DNA of 64,000 nucleotides from Arthrobacter sp. fls2-241-R2A-200. Lineage in GTDB: Bacteria; Actinomycetota; Actinomycetes; Actinomycetales; Micrococcaceae. Below the pieces are notes generated by a model. It saw only the letters and a program-made list of their open reading frames with translations, searched no databases and was not told the DNA's origin. The stretch is from NCBI RefSeq assembly GCF_030209745.1, contig NZ_JARVRJ010000003.1, forward strand, positions 62,001 to 126,000. The letters are read 5' to 3'. Of the stretch, positions 44,270 to 53,536 are shown piece by piece; within the stretch, counting starts at the first letter, position 1, and each line of letters begins with the position of its first letter. Both the position numbers and the translations under genes were made by a program.

Positions 44270-44824
44270 ATGAAAAAGCAACTCAGCCTCGGGTTCAGTG
44301 CACTTGTCCTCGCCGCTGCCCTCGCCGGATGCGGAAGCAGTTCCGGGACCAGCGCCGGCTCCTCCGCAGCACCACCGGCGTCGTCGAGTTCGGGTTCCAG
44401 TTCCAGTTCCAGTTCCAGTTCCAGCTCCGGTTCCTCAGCAGCGTCCAGCTCCGCGGCCGAACTGAAAGTTGCCTCCTCAAGTGCCGGGCAAATTCTGGTG
44501 GACAGCAAAGGCATGAGCCTGTACTTCTTCACCAAGGACGTCAAGGACTCGGGTAAGAGCGCCTGCACCGGAGCCTGCTTGGCCCTCTGGCCGGTATTGA
44601 CGACGACGTCGGCCACCCCTGCCGTTGACGGGGTCACGGGAACCGTGGGCACCATCGCAACTCCGGACGGCAAGAAGCAAGTGACCCTCAACGGGATGCC
44701 CCTGTACTACTACTCCAAGGACAAGGCACCTGGCGATGTCCTCGGACAAGGAGTCGGCAACGTCTGGTACCTGGTGAGCCCGAGCGGCGAGATGGTCAAG
44801 GGTTCGGCGAACTCCGGGTACTGA
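44270..44824 (+). CDS. Lipoprotein with secreted-repeat (PF03640-like) domain
   Basis: The 184-residue protein has a lipoprotein signal ending in the lipobox LAGC (Cys near residue 21), a ~45-residue Ser-rich linker encoded partly by hexamer repeats, and a C-terminal domain with two copies of the secreted-lipoprotein repeat: ILVDSKGMSLYFFTKD with CTGACLALWPVL, and VTLNGMPLYYYSKDKAPGDVLGQGVGNVWYLV. Related proteins occur next to ECF sigma systems; their function is not established. AAGGAG precedes the ATG. The promoter in front matches that of the sigma operon, so it is the likely main target. Confidence 0.88.
   Translation: MKKQLSLGFSALVLAAALAGCGSSSGTSAGSSAAPPASSSSGSSSSSSSSSSSGSSAASSSAAELKVASSSAGQILVDSKGMSLYFFTKDVKDSGKSACTGACLALWPVLTTTSATPAVDGVTGTVGTIATPDGKKQVTLNGMPLYYYSKDKAPGDVLGQGVGNVWYLVSPSGEMVKGSANSGY
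44395..44424 (+). repeat. Five tandem TTCCAG hexamers in the lipoprotein linker
   Basis: Five perfect TTCCAG units, flanked by degenerate ones, encode part of the Ser-rich linker. Hexamer slippage would change linker length in two-residue steps while keeping the frame. Confidence 0.9.
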
Positions 44825-44829
44825 CCGGC

Positions 44830-44868
44830 AACGCCTATGGCGCCGGAGAACGCGGCGCCATAGGCGTT
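44830..44868. terminator. Bidirectional terminator hairpin
   Basis: Perfect 15-bp arms AACGCCTATGGCGCC (44830-44844) and GGCGCCATAGGCGTT (44854-44868) enclose a 9-base loop. It stands between the convergent lipoprotein and DMP19-like genes. Confidence 0.85.
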
Positions 44869-44881
44869 TACCGGGGAAGCA

Positions 44882-45727
44882 CTACGCGTCAGCGAACTCG
44901 GACTCTTCGAACTCAACGGCGGCGATGATCTCCTTGGTCTCCGGGTGGATCATGAAGGCTTCCTCGTCCTCTTCCACCATGATGTAGTCGCCGTGGTCGG
45001 TGGAGAAATGCCAGGCGAGGGTGGTCACGCCGTCGTGGTCGTAGTTCGGGTCACCCATGGTGATCTTTTCCAAGGCGTAGCCAGCCACATCGCACAGTTC
45101 ACGGATGATCACCTCGAACTCGGGGGCGCTGGCGAGGGCTTCCTCGTCCGCTTCGGCTTGGCGCTCGGCGAGGTCCGGTATCTGTGCAACCCGTTCGGCG
45201 ATGTGCGCTTCGATCTCTTCGTCAGTAAGAACCAGAAGCTCGGACTGGCCACGAAGGTAGGCGGCGTTGAGGTCGATGATGTCCTCTTCCTCCAACAGGC
45301 CTTCGAACTCACCGTCCAGCTCATCAAGCAGCACGACGCCGGCAACCGGCGTCTCCGACTCGTCCAGTTCGCCGTCTAGATAGGCCTCAGCTTCGTCCTC
45401 GCTCAGCGCGTCGAAGGCGGCGGCAGTCCGGTTGAACAGGTCCAAGTGCCGCGTTGCGCCCATGCCTTCCAAACCGGTCCTTACGAAAGCATCTACTTCT
45501 TCCCGTTCGGGTGCGGTGAAGACGTACTGCGCGAACCCACCGGACAGGGCCTGCGTTAAGTAGAAGTCCACGAAGTAGCTGTTCAGCGCCGCTGGAGCGA
45601 TTTCGTCACTGTTGAGGAGTTCCTGGTACATCCCGTTCACCACGGTGACGTTGGAGTCCACAACCTCCGCGTTGCCGGCTTCAAGGCTGGCCTTGCTCAG
45701 GACGACGGGGTACTGGTTGGTAGTCAT
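44882..45727 (-). CDS. DMP19/DUF4375-like acidic protein
   Basis: The 281-residue, strongly acidic protein has an N-terminal part resembling the DMP19 (DUF4375) fold: VVNGMYQELLNSDEI and SYFVDFYLTQALSGGFAQYVF. The middle is dominated by Glu/Asp (residues ~110-190) and the end by a strand-rich segment (TTLAWHFSTDHGDYIMVEEDEEAF). DMP19 proteins are small acidic proteins, one of which has been described as DNA-mimicking; whether that applies here is unknown. The gene stands alone between a terminator and a divergent helicase gene. Confidence 0.68.
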   Translation of the reverse strand: MTTNQYPVVLSKASLEAGNAEVVDSNVTVVNGMYQELLNSDEIAPAALNSYFVDFYLTQALSGGFAQYVFTAPEREEVDAFVRTGLEGMGATRHLDLFNRTAAAFDALSEDEAEAYLDGELDESETPVAGVVLLDELDGEFEGLLEEEDIIDLNAAYLRGQSELLVLTDEEIEAHIAERVAQIPDLAERQAEADEEALASAPEFEVIIRELCDVAGYALEKITMGDPNYDHDGVTTLAWHFSTDHGDYIMVEEDEEAFMIHPETKEIIAAVEFEESEFADA

Positions 45728-45892
45728 GGGAAATCCTCACTGCTAAAAGCTCATGGTGCTCCGGACACTTTCAACGTACGCGGGGCAGTGGCGCGGCAAA
45801 CGAGGTTGGGGTTAATGGTGGGCGAAGTTTGGGGGCCGTCCGGGGCTGACTAAGATTGAACAGATAACCTCCTGCCGAAAGTAGCCCGACGC

Positions 45893-48800
45893 ATGCCGTC
45901 CCACACAGACGAAACCTGGGAACTGGCCATACAGACTCCTGCTATCAACGACCGCTCCCTCGCGGCCGGACTGGCCTATGCCATGGGAAGCCGGGTCACC
46001 GGGGTCACGTTCGATGCGGGCACCGGCCTCCTGCTCGGCAAAGTCCGCGGCAGCGGTCCCCAGCCATATTCGACGTCGGCAAAATTGGTCCGCAAGCCCA
46101 GCGGCTGGAGCTGCACGGTAGGTATTTGCAGCTGCCCGGTCCGCAAGGATTGCAAGCACGTGGCGGCCCTGCTGTTCACCGCCGAAGACCATCCCACTAT
46201 TCGGGCGCAACTTCTATCCCAGGCTCCGGGAGTCCAAACCGCACGGCCCCAGCGCAACGCCACTGCACGTCCCGCTTGGGAACAGGCCCTCAACAGGTTG
46301 ATCACCAAGCCCACTGCTGCCCCAAGCGCGGCAGGAATCCAGCTGGCCCTTCAGTTCGAGGTTGAAGAGCCGGCCGCCCACTTCTCCTACACAGGCCGCC
46401 GGGACCCCATGCGCAGCGTCCGGCAACTCAAGGCCCGTCCCGTGATGATGGGCGCCAAAGGTAAATGGATTCGCGGCGATGTCTCGTGGAACAACTTGAC
46501 CTACATCAGCTTCCGGCGCGAATTCAACGAGGTCCAGGTCGAATGGCTCCAAACATTCCTCGCCGCCCACGGCTCCAGCAACGGACGCCAGCAACCATCG
46601 GGCGCCATGTGGTTGAGCCTGAACGACTTTGCGGCCAAGAACCTCTGGACATTACTCGCCGACGCCACCAAAGCCGGCATCCCCCTCATCCACTCGGCTG
46701 GTAGCGAGCCTGTCCGCGTCGAGACCCAACCCGCCGTCGTCGGACTTAGCCTGGCGCGGGTGGGCACCGAGGCGACCGACCCGGCCAGCAACACAACGCA
46801 CGACGGCGGCCTGCAGCTCGCGCCGTCGATCACCGTTAGCGGCCACTCGATTGATGCGGGAACCGTGGGCTTCCTCGGTAAGCCTGCCAACGGCATCTTC
46901 TTCACCCATGGCGGCGAATCGCTGCCCGGTGTCCCGCAGCTGAACAACCTCATCACCCTTGCCCCGATCGAGGGTGGCATCACCGATGAGTTGCTGGAAT
47001 TCGTGACCGACGGCCAAACGCTTCAGATTCCGGCGGAGGACGAGGGCCGGTTCCTGACCTCGTTCTACCCGAAGCTGCGGCAGTCCACGGCCGTGCAGGC
47101 TGCGGATGACTCCGTGGAGCTGCCTACCCTTGCCCTTCCCACGCTGTCCCTCCTCGCGAATTACGGCAACGACCACAAAGTCCGGCTGCACTGGGAGTGG
47201 CACTACAAGTCCGGCACGCTCGTCACGGCTCAGCCACTCTGGCGCCACCCGGATGATCGCGGGTACCGTGACGACCCCGAGGAAGAGCGCATCTTGGAGT
47301 CCCTCGGGCGGCCGTGGGATGTGGTGTCCGCGTTGGCGGAATCGTCCACTGGCGGCTGGGGCGCTCCGCGGTTGGCGGCGTCGGCAGAACTGAGCGGCTT
47401 GGACACGCTGGCGTTCACGGAGGAGGTGCTGCCCGCGCTCAAGGACCTGCCCAACGTCGTGGTGGAAACCTCCGGCGACATCGCTGACTACCGAGAGGCC
47501 GAAGAAGCTCCCGTCGTGTCGATTTCCACCAAGGAAACGGCCAGCGGTGACTGGTTCGATCTCGGCATTGTGATCACCCTCGAAGGCGAACCCGTCTCTT
47601 TCGCTGCGGTCTTCTCGGCCCTCGCCGCCGGCCAGACCCGCATGCTGCTGCCCAGTGGTGCCTACTTCTCGCTCGACCTCCCCGAACTCCACCAGCTGCG
47701 GGCCCTTATCGACGAGGCCCGGTCCCTGCAGGACAACCCGGACAACAAGGACGGAACCCTGCAGATCAGCCGCTTCCAGGCCGGGCTCTGGGACGAGCTC
47801 GCGCAGCTCGGCATCGTTGACGAGCAGGCTGCCGCGTGGCGGGAGGCCGTGGGTGGATTGCTCGACGACGGCGTGACCGGGCTGCCGCTGCCGGCGGGAC
47901 TGAACGCTGAGCTGCGTCCGTACCAGCTGGAAGGGTTCAACTGGCTCAGCTTCCTGTACAAGCACAGCCTCGGCGGCGTGCTGGCCGATGACATGGGCCT
48001 TGGTAAGACGGTCCAGGCGATCGCGCTGATGTGCGCCGCGAAGGATCTGGCAGCGGAGGATGCTGCGAAGGATGCTGCGGAAGTACCGCCGCGGGCTCCT
48101 TTCCTCGTGGTGGCGCCCACCAGTGTCGTCAGCAACTGGGCGCTGGAGACGGAGCGGTTCGCGCCGGGACTCGTGGTGCGGACCGTTGGGGAAACTTTCG
48201 CCAAGAGCGGCCTGGCGCCGGCGGAAGCGTTGGCCGGTGCCGACGTCGTCATTACCTCCTATGCCTTGTTCCGCATTGATTACGATGCCTACGCGTCCTT
48301 CCAGTGGGCCGGGCTGATGCTGGACGAGGCGCAGTTCGTGAAGAACCACCAGTCCAAGGCGTACCAGTGTGCCCGCAAGCTGCCGGCCCGCTTCAAGCTG
48401 GCCATCACCGGCACGCCGCTGGAGAACAACCTGATGGAGTTCTGGGCGCTGACCTCAATTGTGGCGCCGGGCCTGTTCCCAAGCCCCAAGCGTTTCGCGG
48501 AGAACTACCAAAAGCCCGTGGAGAAGAACGGGGACTCCGCGCAGCTGGGTAAGCTCCGGCGTCGGGTCCGTCCGCTGATGATGCGCCGCACTAAAGAGCA
48601 AGTCATCAAGGACCTGCCGCCCAAGCAGGAGCAAGTACTTGAAGTGGTGCTCAACCCACGGCACCAGAAGGTCTACCAGACCCACTTGCAGCGCGAACGG
48701 CAGAAAATCCTGGGCCTCATTGACGACGTCAACAAGAACCGCTTCACGATTTTCCAGTCGTTGACGTTGCTCCGGCAGTTGAGCCTTGACCCGTCATTGG

Positions 48801-49333
48801 TGGATTCATCGCTCTCCGGCGTTCGATCCTCAAAGCTGGACGTGCTGTTCGAGCAACTCGAAGACGTCATCTCCGAGGGCCACCGGACACTGATATTCAG
48901 CCAGTTCACCGGTTTCCTGGGCAAAGTCCGCGACCGTTTGGACGCTGAAGGGGTGGAGTATTGCTATCTCGATGGCTCCACGCGGAACCGCGGCGATGTG
49001 GTGAGCGAGTTCAAGAACGGCACGGCTCCGGTGTTCCTGATTTCGCTGAAGGCCGGCGGCTTCGGACTCAACCTGACCGAGGCTGATTATGTGTTCCTGC
49101 TCGATCCTTGGTGGAACCCGGCGTCGGAGGCTCAGGCCGTGGACCGGACCCACCGCATAGGCCAAGACCGGAACGTCATGGTGTACCGGCTGGTAGCGAA
49201 AGACACCATCGAAGAGAAGGTCATGGCGTTGAAGGCCAAGAAATCCCAGCTGTTCGCGGACGTGATGGAAGGCGACGCGATGGCCGGTGGATCGTTGACG
49301 GCGGACGACTTGGCGGCACTGTTCGCGGAGTAG
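45893..49333 (+). CDS. SWIM zinc-finger SNF2-family helicase
   Basis: The 1146-residue ATPase has an N-terminal SWIM zinc finger (Cys79, Cys81, Cys87, His89 in CSCPVRKDCKH), a long middle region of unknown fold (about 150-620), and a C-terminal SNF2 motor: DDMGLGKTVQAI near residue 696, LMLDEAQFVKN for motif II, TGTPLENN for III, LIFSQFTGF for IV, LISLKAGGFGLNLT for V and VDRTHRIGQDRNV for VI. Bacterial proteins of this type (RapA/HepA relatives) translocate on double-stranded DNA; their role is unclear. No ribosome-binding site of note precedes ATG 45893. Confidence 0.9.
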   Translation: MPSHTDETWELAIQTPAINDRSLAAGLAYAMGSRVTGVTFDAGTGLLLGKVRGSGPQPYSTSAKLVRKPSGWSCTVGICSCPVRKDCKHVAALLFTAEDHPTIRAQLLSQAPGVQTARPQRNATARPAWEQALNRLITKPTAAPSAAGIQLALQFEVEEPAAHFSYTGRRDPMRSVRQLKARPVMMGAKGKWIRGDVSWNNLTYISFRREFNEVQVEWLQTFLAAHGSSNGRQQPSGAMWLSLNDFAAKNLWTLLADATKAGIPLIHSAGSEPVRVETQPAVVGLSLARVGTEATDPASNTTHDGGLQLAPSITVSGHSIDAGTVGFLGKPANGIFFTHGGESLPGVPQLNNLITLAPIEGGITDELLEFVTDGQTLQIPAEDEGRFLTSFYPKLRQSTAVQAADDSVELPTLALPTLSLLANYGNDHKVRLHWEWHYKSGTLVTAQPLWRHPDDRGYRDDPEEERILESLGRPWDVVSALAESSTGGWGAPRLAASAELSGLDTLAFTEEVLPALKDLPNVVVETSGDIADYREAEEAPVVSISTKETASGDWFDLGIVITLEGEPVSFAAVFSALAAGQTRMLLPSGAYFSLDLPELHQLRALIDEARSLQDNPDNKDGTLQISRFQAGLWDELAQLGIVDEQAAAWREAVGGLLDDGVTGLPLPAGLNAELRPYQLEGFNWLSFLYKHSLGGVLADDMGLGKTVQAIALMCAAKDLAAEDAAKDAAEVPPRAPFLVVAPTSVVSNWALETERFAPGLVVRTVGETFAKSGLAPAEALAGADVVITSYALFRIDYDAYASFQWAGLMLDEAQFVKNHQSKAYQCARKLPARFKLAITGTPLENNLMEFWALTSIVAPGLFPSPKRFAENYQKPVEKNGDSAQLGKLRRRVRPLMMRRTKEQVIKDLPPKQEQVLEVVLNPRHQKVYQTHLQRERQKILGLIDDVNKNRFTIFQSLTLLRQLSLDPSLVDSSLSGVRSSKLDVLFEQLEDVISEGHRTLIFSQFTGFLGKVRDRLDAEGVEYCYLDGSTRNRGDVVSEFKNGTAPVFLISLKAGGFGLNLTEADYVFLLDPWWNPASEAQAVDRTHRIGQDRNVMVYRLVAKDTIEEKVMALKAKKSQLFADVMEGDAMAGGSLTADDLAALFAE

Positions 49334-49355
49334 GTCCCAGCGTACGGGTTCTTCC

Positions 49356-50198
49356 TTACCCTTCGTACACCGCCGCGACGTCGTCCCGGCCGTGACCTGC
49401 GCTGATGGCCGCCTTCAGGCGTTCCTGCACTGCTTCCAGGAACGGCAAGTCCAGTTTGCCGTCGGCCAAGGTCAGGTCCACGTCCTTGAGTGCGAGGTCG
49501 ACGGCGAAGCCTGCGGGATATTCCCGCTTCTCCATCAGATCGATCTTGGCGAAGGCGAAAGGCATTGCCAAGGGCGTTGCTTGGAGCGTTGTGACCATCT
49601 CCTCGTGCGCGACACCCAAGGCATCGCACACTTTCAGGACATCGGCGATTGCCACTGTGGATGCTGCCAGCCATGTGTTCACGGCCAGTTTGAGAGCGCT
49701 GGCCTCCAGATCCCCGCCCACAACCCGTACTTCCTTACCCAGCCTCTCCAGGACGGGGCGCGCGACGTCCACAGCGTGGTCCTGGCCGGAGACAAGCCAC
49801 AGCAGCGCACCCTGGCTGGCTTGGGGTGTGCTTCCGGAAACCGGTGCATCGAGGAAGCCAATACCGTGGCTGGCCGCTGACTCCCGGAGGCTTTGGGCCA
49901 TGACGGGTCCTACCGTGCTGACCTGGACCCAGATGGCTTCCGGCCGCATGGCCTGGAGCATCTCTTCGGCAATGGACACCACCGCGGGCCCGTCGCGCAG
50001 GACGGTCAGCACGACGTCGGCGTCCGCTGCGGCCTCCGCAACGGTGGGGACGGCTGTGACTTTGTCCGACCCTGCGGCCACATCCTCCGCCCTCGCCGCG
50101 GTTCGGTTCCACAAGCGAACGTCATAACCTCCCTCGGCCAAATGGACAGCCATGGCTCCTCCAAGGGCACCTGCACCTAGTACTGCAACAGTGGTCAT
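49356..50198 (-). CDS. Beta-hydroxyacid dehydrogenase family NAD(P)-binding oxidoreductase
   Basis: The 280-residue protein has the Rossmann motif VLGAGALGGAMAVHLAEGG, the substrate motif FLDAPVSGSTPQA, and ASALKLAVNTWLAAS containing the expected catalytic Lys, as in 3-hydroxyisobutyrate dehydrogenase relatives. It differs clearly from the metabolic glxR at 2686-3564 and no substrate can be assigned. AAGGAGA precedes ATG 50198. It converges on the SNF2 gene 22 bp away. Confidence 0.87.
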   Translation of the reverse strand: MTTVAVLGAGALGGAMAVHLAEGGYDVRLWNRTAARAEDVAAGSDKVTAVPTVAEAAADADVVLTVLRDGPAVVSIAEEMLQAMRPEAIWVQVSTVGPVMAQSLRESAASHGIGFLDAPVSGSTPQASQGALLWLVSGQDHAVDVARPVLERLGKEVRVVGGDLEASALKLAVNTWLAASTVAIADVLKVCDALGVAHEEMVTTLQATPLAMPFAFAKIDLMEKREYPAGFAVDLALKDVDLTLADGKLDLPFLEAVQERLKAAISAGHGRDDVAAVYEG

Positions 50199-50373
50199 AG
50201 CGATCTCCTTCAACAGGTTTTTTGTCCGGCGATGACCGCTTTAGATTACTGCTTCCGGCCACGGCAACCTTTTGTTCACTCCAGGGTCCCAGTGGGTTAA
50301 TGGCTGGCGCGTAACGTCGCGGAGGCCACATCACCCCAACTCTCGGGTCACGACAAGAATGATTGGACATCGC

Positions 50374-52116
50374 ATGCCAGTACAAGCACTTACGCGGAAC
50401 CGGATAGCCGCCGCGGCAGGAGCCACTGCATTAGCCGCTTCGGCTTTGACCGCCGGCCTGGTGGCGATGGGCGCGGGCCCCGCCGTCGCCGGTGAAAACC
50501 ACGGCGGGACTGCAACGCCCATCAAGCACGTGGTGGTGATTTTCCAAGAGAACGTTTCTTTCGACCACTACTTCGCCACATACCCCCAAGCCGCCAACGT
50601 CCCGGGCGAAACCCAGCAGGGTACCGGCGCGCCGGCCACCGCTTTCACGGCCGCCAAAAACACCCCCAAGGACATCAACACCTTGGCCAACGCCGGACTG
50701 CTGGCACCGAAGAACCCCAACTCGGTCCAGCCTGCCCGTCTTTCACCCATGCAGGCTGTCACTTGCGACCAGGACCATGGGTACACAGCAGAGCAAAAAG
50801 CGTACAACGGCGGCGCAATGGACATGTTGGTCCCCTTCACCAGCCGCGATGCGTGCGGGGTCAACCAATATGGCCGCCCCGGGCTCACCATGGATTACTA
50901 CGACGGAAACACCGTCACGGGCATCTGGAACTACGCCCAGAACTACTCCATGAGTGACAACCACTTCAGCACCGTCTTCGGCCCGTCAACCCCTGGCGCG
51001 TTGAACCTGATTTCAGGGCAGACCCACGGCGTCAAGGAATACACGCCTGCAGGGCAGCCCGTAGCTACCCCGGCCAGCGGGTCCAGCGCAGTCCGCCAAC
51101 CGGATGCCAACGGCGTCGGCACCGTCATCAACGATCCCGATCCCGTCTATGACGACTGCTCCAACAGCAGCCACACCAACCCCAAGCCCGGCAACCTCGC
51201 CGGCATGACGGGTAAGAACATCGGTGACTTGCTCAATGCCAAGGGCACATCGTGGGGCTGGTTCCAGGGCGGTTTCGCCCCCACCACCGCCGCTACGGCA
51301 ACTTCTCCGGCGTCGTGCCTGTCCACCCACACGAACGTTGCAGGCGCGAGCGTCGTCGACTACTCGCCGCACCACCAGCCGTTCCAGTACTACGCTTCCA
51401 CGGCGAACCCGCACCACTTGGCCCCGGCATCCGATGCCGAAATCGGCCACAACGGCCAGGCCAACCACCAGTACGACCTCACCGACTTCAACAAAGTGGT
51501 CAACACTGACAACCTGCCGGCTGTGTCGTTCCTCAAGGGAGGCATGTCCCAGGACGGGCATGCCGGTTACTCCGACCCGCTCGATGAACAAAAGTTCGTG
51601 ACCAACACCGTGAACGCAATCCAGAAGTCCAAGAACTGGGAGGACACTGCGGTTGTGCTTGCCTACGACGATTCCGACGGCTGGTACGACCATGTCGCCG
51701 CCAAGGTGAAGAACTCCTCGAACACATCGGACGACGCCGCGTGGTGCCAAAGTGCCGCATCGGCCGGTGTCCCGATGGCGGGCAACTACGCTGACCGCTG
51801 TGGCCCCGGCCCCCGCCAGCCGCTGGTAGTCATCTCCCCGTACTCGAAGAAGAATTTCGTGGACCACACCGAGACCGACCAGGCCTCCATCCTTCGATTC
51901 ATCGAGGACAACTGGCACACCGGCCAGATTGGTGACGGCTCTGCCGACGCAACTGCCGGCTCGGTGAACGCGATGTTCAACTTCGACAAGGAGCGCAAGG
52001 ACAAAGTCCTGCTGAACGAGCAGAGCGGCGCGGTGGTGTCCTCCACCAACTCCGGAGACGATCACAACGACGGAAAAAACTCTGACAACCGTGGAAACCG
52101 GGACTCAAAGAACTAG
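50374..52116 (+). CDS. Secreted phosphoesterase, phospholipase C / acid phosphatase family
   Basis: The 580-residue exported protein begins with a long signal peptide (ALTRNRIAAAAGATALAASA, cleavage after AVA near residue 40). The mature part starts with IKHVVVIFQENVSFDHYFATYP, the metal-binding signature of the PF04185 family, and contains GRPGLTMDYYDGNTVTGIWNYAQ, SDNHFSTVFGPSTPGALNLISG, VVLAYDDSDGWYDHV and RQPLVVISPYSKKNFVDHT. The last ~30 residues are a hydrophilic Asn/Asp/Lys tail. It should cleave phosphate esters, possibly phospholipids, outside the cell. ATG 50359 is an alternative start. Confidence 0.88.
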   Translation: MPVQALTRNRIAAAAGATALAASALTAGLVAMGAGPAVAGENHGGTATPIKHVVVIFQENVSFDHYFATYPQAANVPGETQQGTGAPATAFTAAKNTPKDINTLANAGLLAPKNPNSVQPARLSPMQAVTCDQDHGYTAEQKAYNGGAMDMLVPFTSRDACGVNQYGRPGLTMDYYDGNTVTGIWNYAQNYSMSDNHFSTVFGPSTPGALNLISGQTHGVKEYTPAGQPVATPASGSSAVRQPDANGVGTVINDPDPVYDDCSNSSHTNPKPGNLAGMTGKNIGDLLNAKGTSWGWFQGGFAPTTAATATSPASCLSTHTNVAGASVVDYSPHHQPFQYYASTANPHHLAPASDAEIGHNGQANHQYDLTDFNKVVNTDNLPAVSFLKGGMSQDGHAGYSDPLDEQKFVTNTVNAIQKSKNWEDTAVVLAYDDSDGWYDHVAAKVKNSSNTSDDAAWCQSAASAGVPMAGNYADRCGPGPRQPLVVISPYSKKNFVDHTETDQASILRFIEDNWHTGQIGDGSADATAGSVNAMFNFDKERKDKVLLNEQSGAVVSSTNSGDDHNDGKNSDNRGNRDSKN

Positions 52117-52161
52117 GAGGCCCGCTCCACGCTGCTGAGCTTCACTTCAGCTGCAGCGCCT

Positions 52162-52199
52162 GCAAACGCCATCGGGGTCAATCACCCGGTGGCGTTTGC
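52162..52199. terminator. Hairpin overlapping the GNAT gene end
   Basis: GCAAACGCCA (52162-52171) and TGGCGTTTGC (52190-52199) pair perfectly; CGGG and CCCG extend the stem inward after one mismatch. The stop codon of the minus-strand GNAT gene lies in the loop. It likely serves the convergent phosphoesterase and GNAT genes. Confidence 0.75.
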
Positions 52200-52993
52200 C
52201 GTACCCAGCGGTACGGCGTCGTCGTCGAGACTTTCACCAGTCCCGAACGCTCCAGAATGGGCCTGGAGAACTCGGTGGAATCGCTGTGGATGAACGTCTT
52301 TCCCATGCTGAGCGCTGACTGGGCGCGGCGGGCGGTCAGCGCTCGATAAATGCCACGTCCACGCCATTCCGGGCGCGTAGCCCCGCCCCAGATTCCGGCG
52401 AAGGTGGTCCCTTGAACCGGCTCCAAGCGTCCGGCGCTGACTATCCGGCCGTCCGCCTCTGCGACCCACAGCTCCATTCCGTCATCCAGCGAGAGTCGTC
52501 GCAGCAGCGCGCCGGCTATGTGGTCCGAGGTCGGATCGCCAAACACCTCGGCTTGCATCGCACACATGGCAAGAACATCGGCCTCGTCAGTCACCTGGCG
52601 CAACGTCACGCCGTCGGGAAGGGCAACAGGGCGGCTAAGCAGCTCCGCTTGGCCGATCATGATCGATTCGGGCGGATCGGGGACGAAGCCGTTCTCCTGA
52701 AGGGCCTCAGGCAACCCAGGAGTCCGGTCGTGCCCTCGCGTTTTCCATTCCACGCGGGTGACGGCGGTGTCTGCCCTGTAGTACTCGATAGCGGCGGTGA
52801 CCAGTTGACGAACAGCGTCAACGTCCGCGCCGCCCAAATTCCTATAGGTCACGAAGCCGTTCCCGCCCGCGAACGTGACAAGCAGGAGGGGCCCATGGAC
52901 AGCGACGTTGATCGCACCAGACGCCTCTGCATCCGTTCGGAGTTGCTCGTCATAGGCGGCGAGCAGGCGCGCGTGCACGTCATTTTCGATCAT
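52178..52993 (-). CDS. GNAT-family N-acetyltransferase
   Basis: The 271-residue protein carries a C-terminal GNAT domain: VTLRQVTDEADVLAMCAMQAEVFG, ELWVAEADGRIVSAGRLEPV, and the acetyl-CoA loop FAGIWGGATRPEWRGRGIYRAL, followed by TEFSRPILERSGLVKVSTTTPYRW. The N-terminal ~125 residues are a degenerate partner domain, as in other two-part actinobacterial GNATs. The substrate is unknown. The stop lies inside the terminator stem-loop shared with the convergent gene. Confidence 0.82.
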   Translation of the reverse strand: MIENDVHARLLAAYDEQLRTDAEASGAINVAVHGPLLLVTFAGGNGFVTYRNLGGADVDAVRQLVTAAIEYYRADTAVTRVEWKTRGHDRTPGLPEALQENGFVPDPPESIMIGQAELLSRPVALPDGVTLRQVTDEADVLAMCAMQAEVFGDPTSDHIAGALLRRLSLDDGMELWVAEADGRIVSAGRLEPVQGTTFAGIWGGATRPEWRGRGIYRALTARRAQSALSMGKTFIHSDSTEFSRPILERSGLVKVSTTTPYRWVRQTPPGD

Positions 52994-53089
52994 CCGGCGA
53001 GCCTACTGGAAGCCACCGGGACCGGCCATGAACCGACGATCATGGCCGTGTCTCCCCCGGCAGACGCTCCAGCAGTACTTCTTTAGGCG

Positions 53090-53431
53090 TTACTTAGCGG
53101 CGCAGAGCTGGCCGTACTTTGTTCCTGCGGCCTGGTAGGCGGCTGACAGGGTGCCCATCTTGTTCTCATCCGGGTTCGCTTTGGAGGCTTCATCGGAGTA
53201 GTCCACGATGGCCGTGACCACGGACTTCATCTCATCGGAAGCGACCGATTCGATGGGGCGTACGGCGTTTGCCACGCGCGCGGTGGCAGTCTTGCCGGAG
53301 TTGCTGGAAAGGCTGGATACGGCGACGCCTACGCGGTCACAGGTTTCCGCCGTTGTCAGCTGCGGTGCGGAGCAAGCGGAGGCCGTGGCAAGCAGCCCGG
53401 CAGCGATCAGGACAGTGGTGAGTTTCTTCAT
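53090..53431 (-). CDS. Small putative lipoprotein
   Basis: The 113-residue protein has a lysine-starting signal (MKKLTTVLIAAGLLATASAC) with a lipobox at Cys20. The mature part is helical and has two further cysteines (Cys31 and Cys110 region, ETCDRVG and QLCAAK) that could pair. I do not recognise the family. It is divergent from the maltokinase-cap-like gene. Confidence 0.75.
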   Translation of the reverse strand: MKKLTTVLIAAGLLATASACSAPQLTTAETCDRVGVAVSSLSSNSGKTATARVANAVRPIESVASDEMKSVVTAIVDYSDEASKANPDENKMGTLSAAYQAAGTKYGQLCAAK

Positions 53432-53523
53432 GATTCCCTCGATGGTCGACGTCCCTTAGATTCTAATCAGAGCCGGGGCAAGGCCACGCATCGGCCGCTG
53501 TTCGCGTCCCTGCGTCGCTGGCC

Positions 53524-53536
53524 TAGGCTTGGGCAT
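53524..53536 (+). promoter_or_regulatory. TAGGCT -10 element seven bases before a start codon
   Basis: TAGGCT (53524-53529) ends seven bases before ATG 53537, the fourth example in this window of the same leaderless arrangement. Confidence 0.5.

Noticed and set aside
46652..48349. 565-codon minus-strand frame inside the SNF2 gene
   Set aside because: Antisense to a protein with all helicase motifs; composition rich in Arg, Gly, His and Val, with no recognisable domain.
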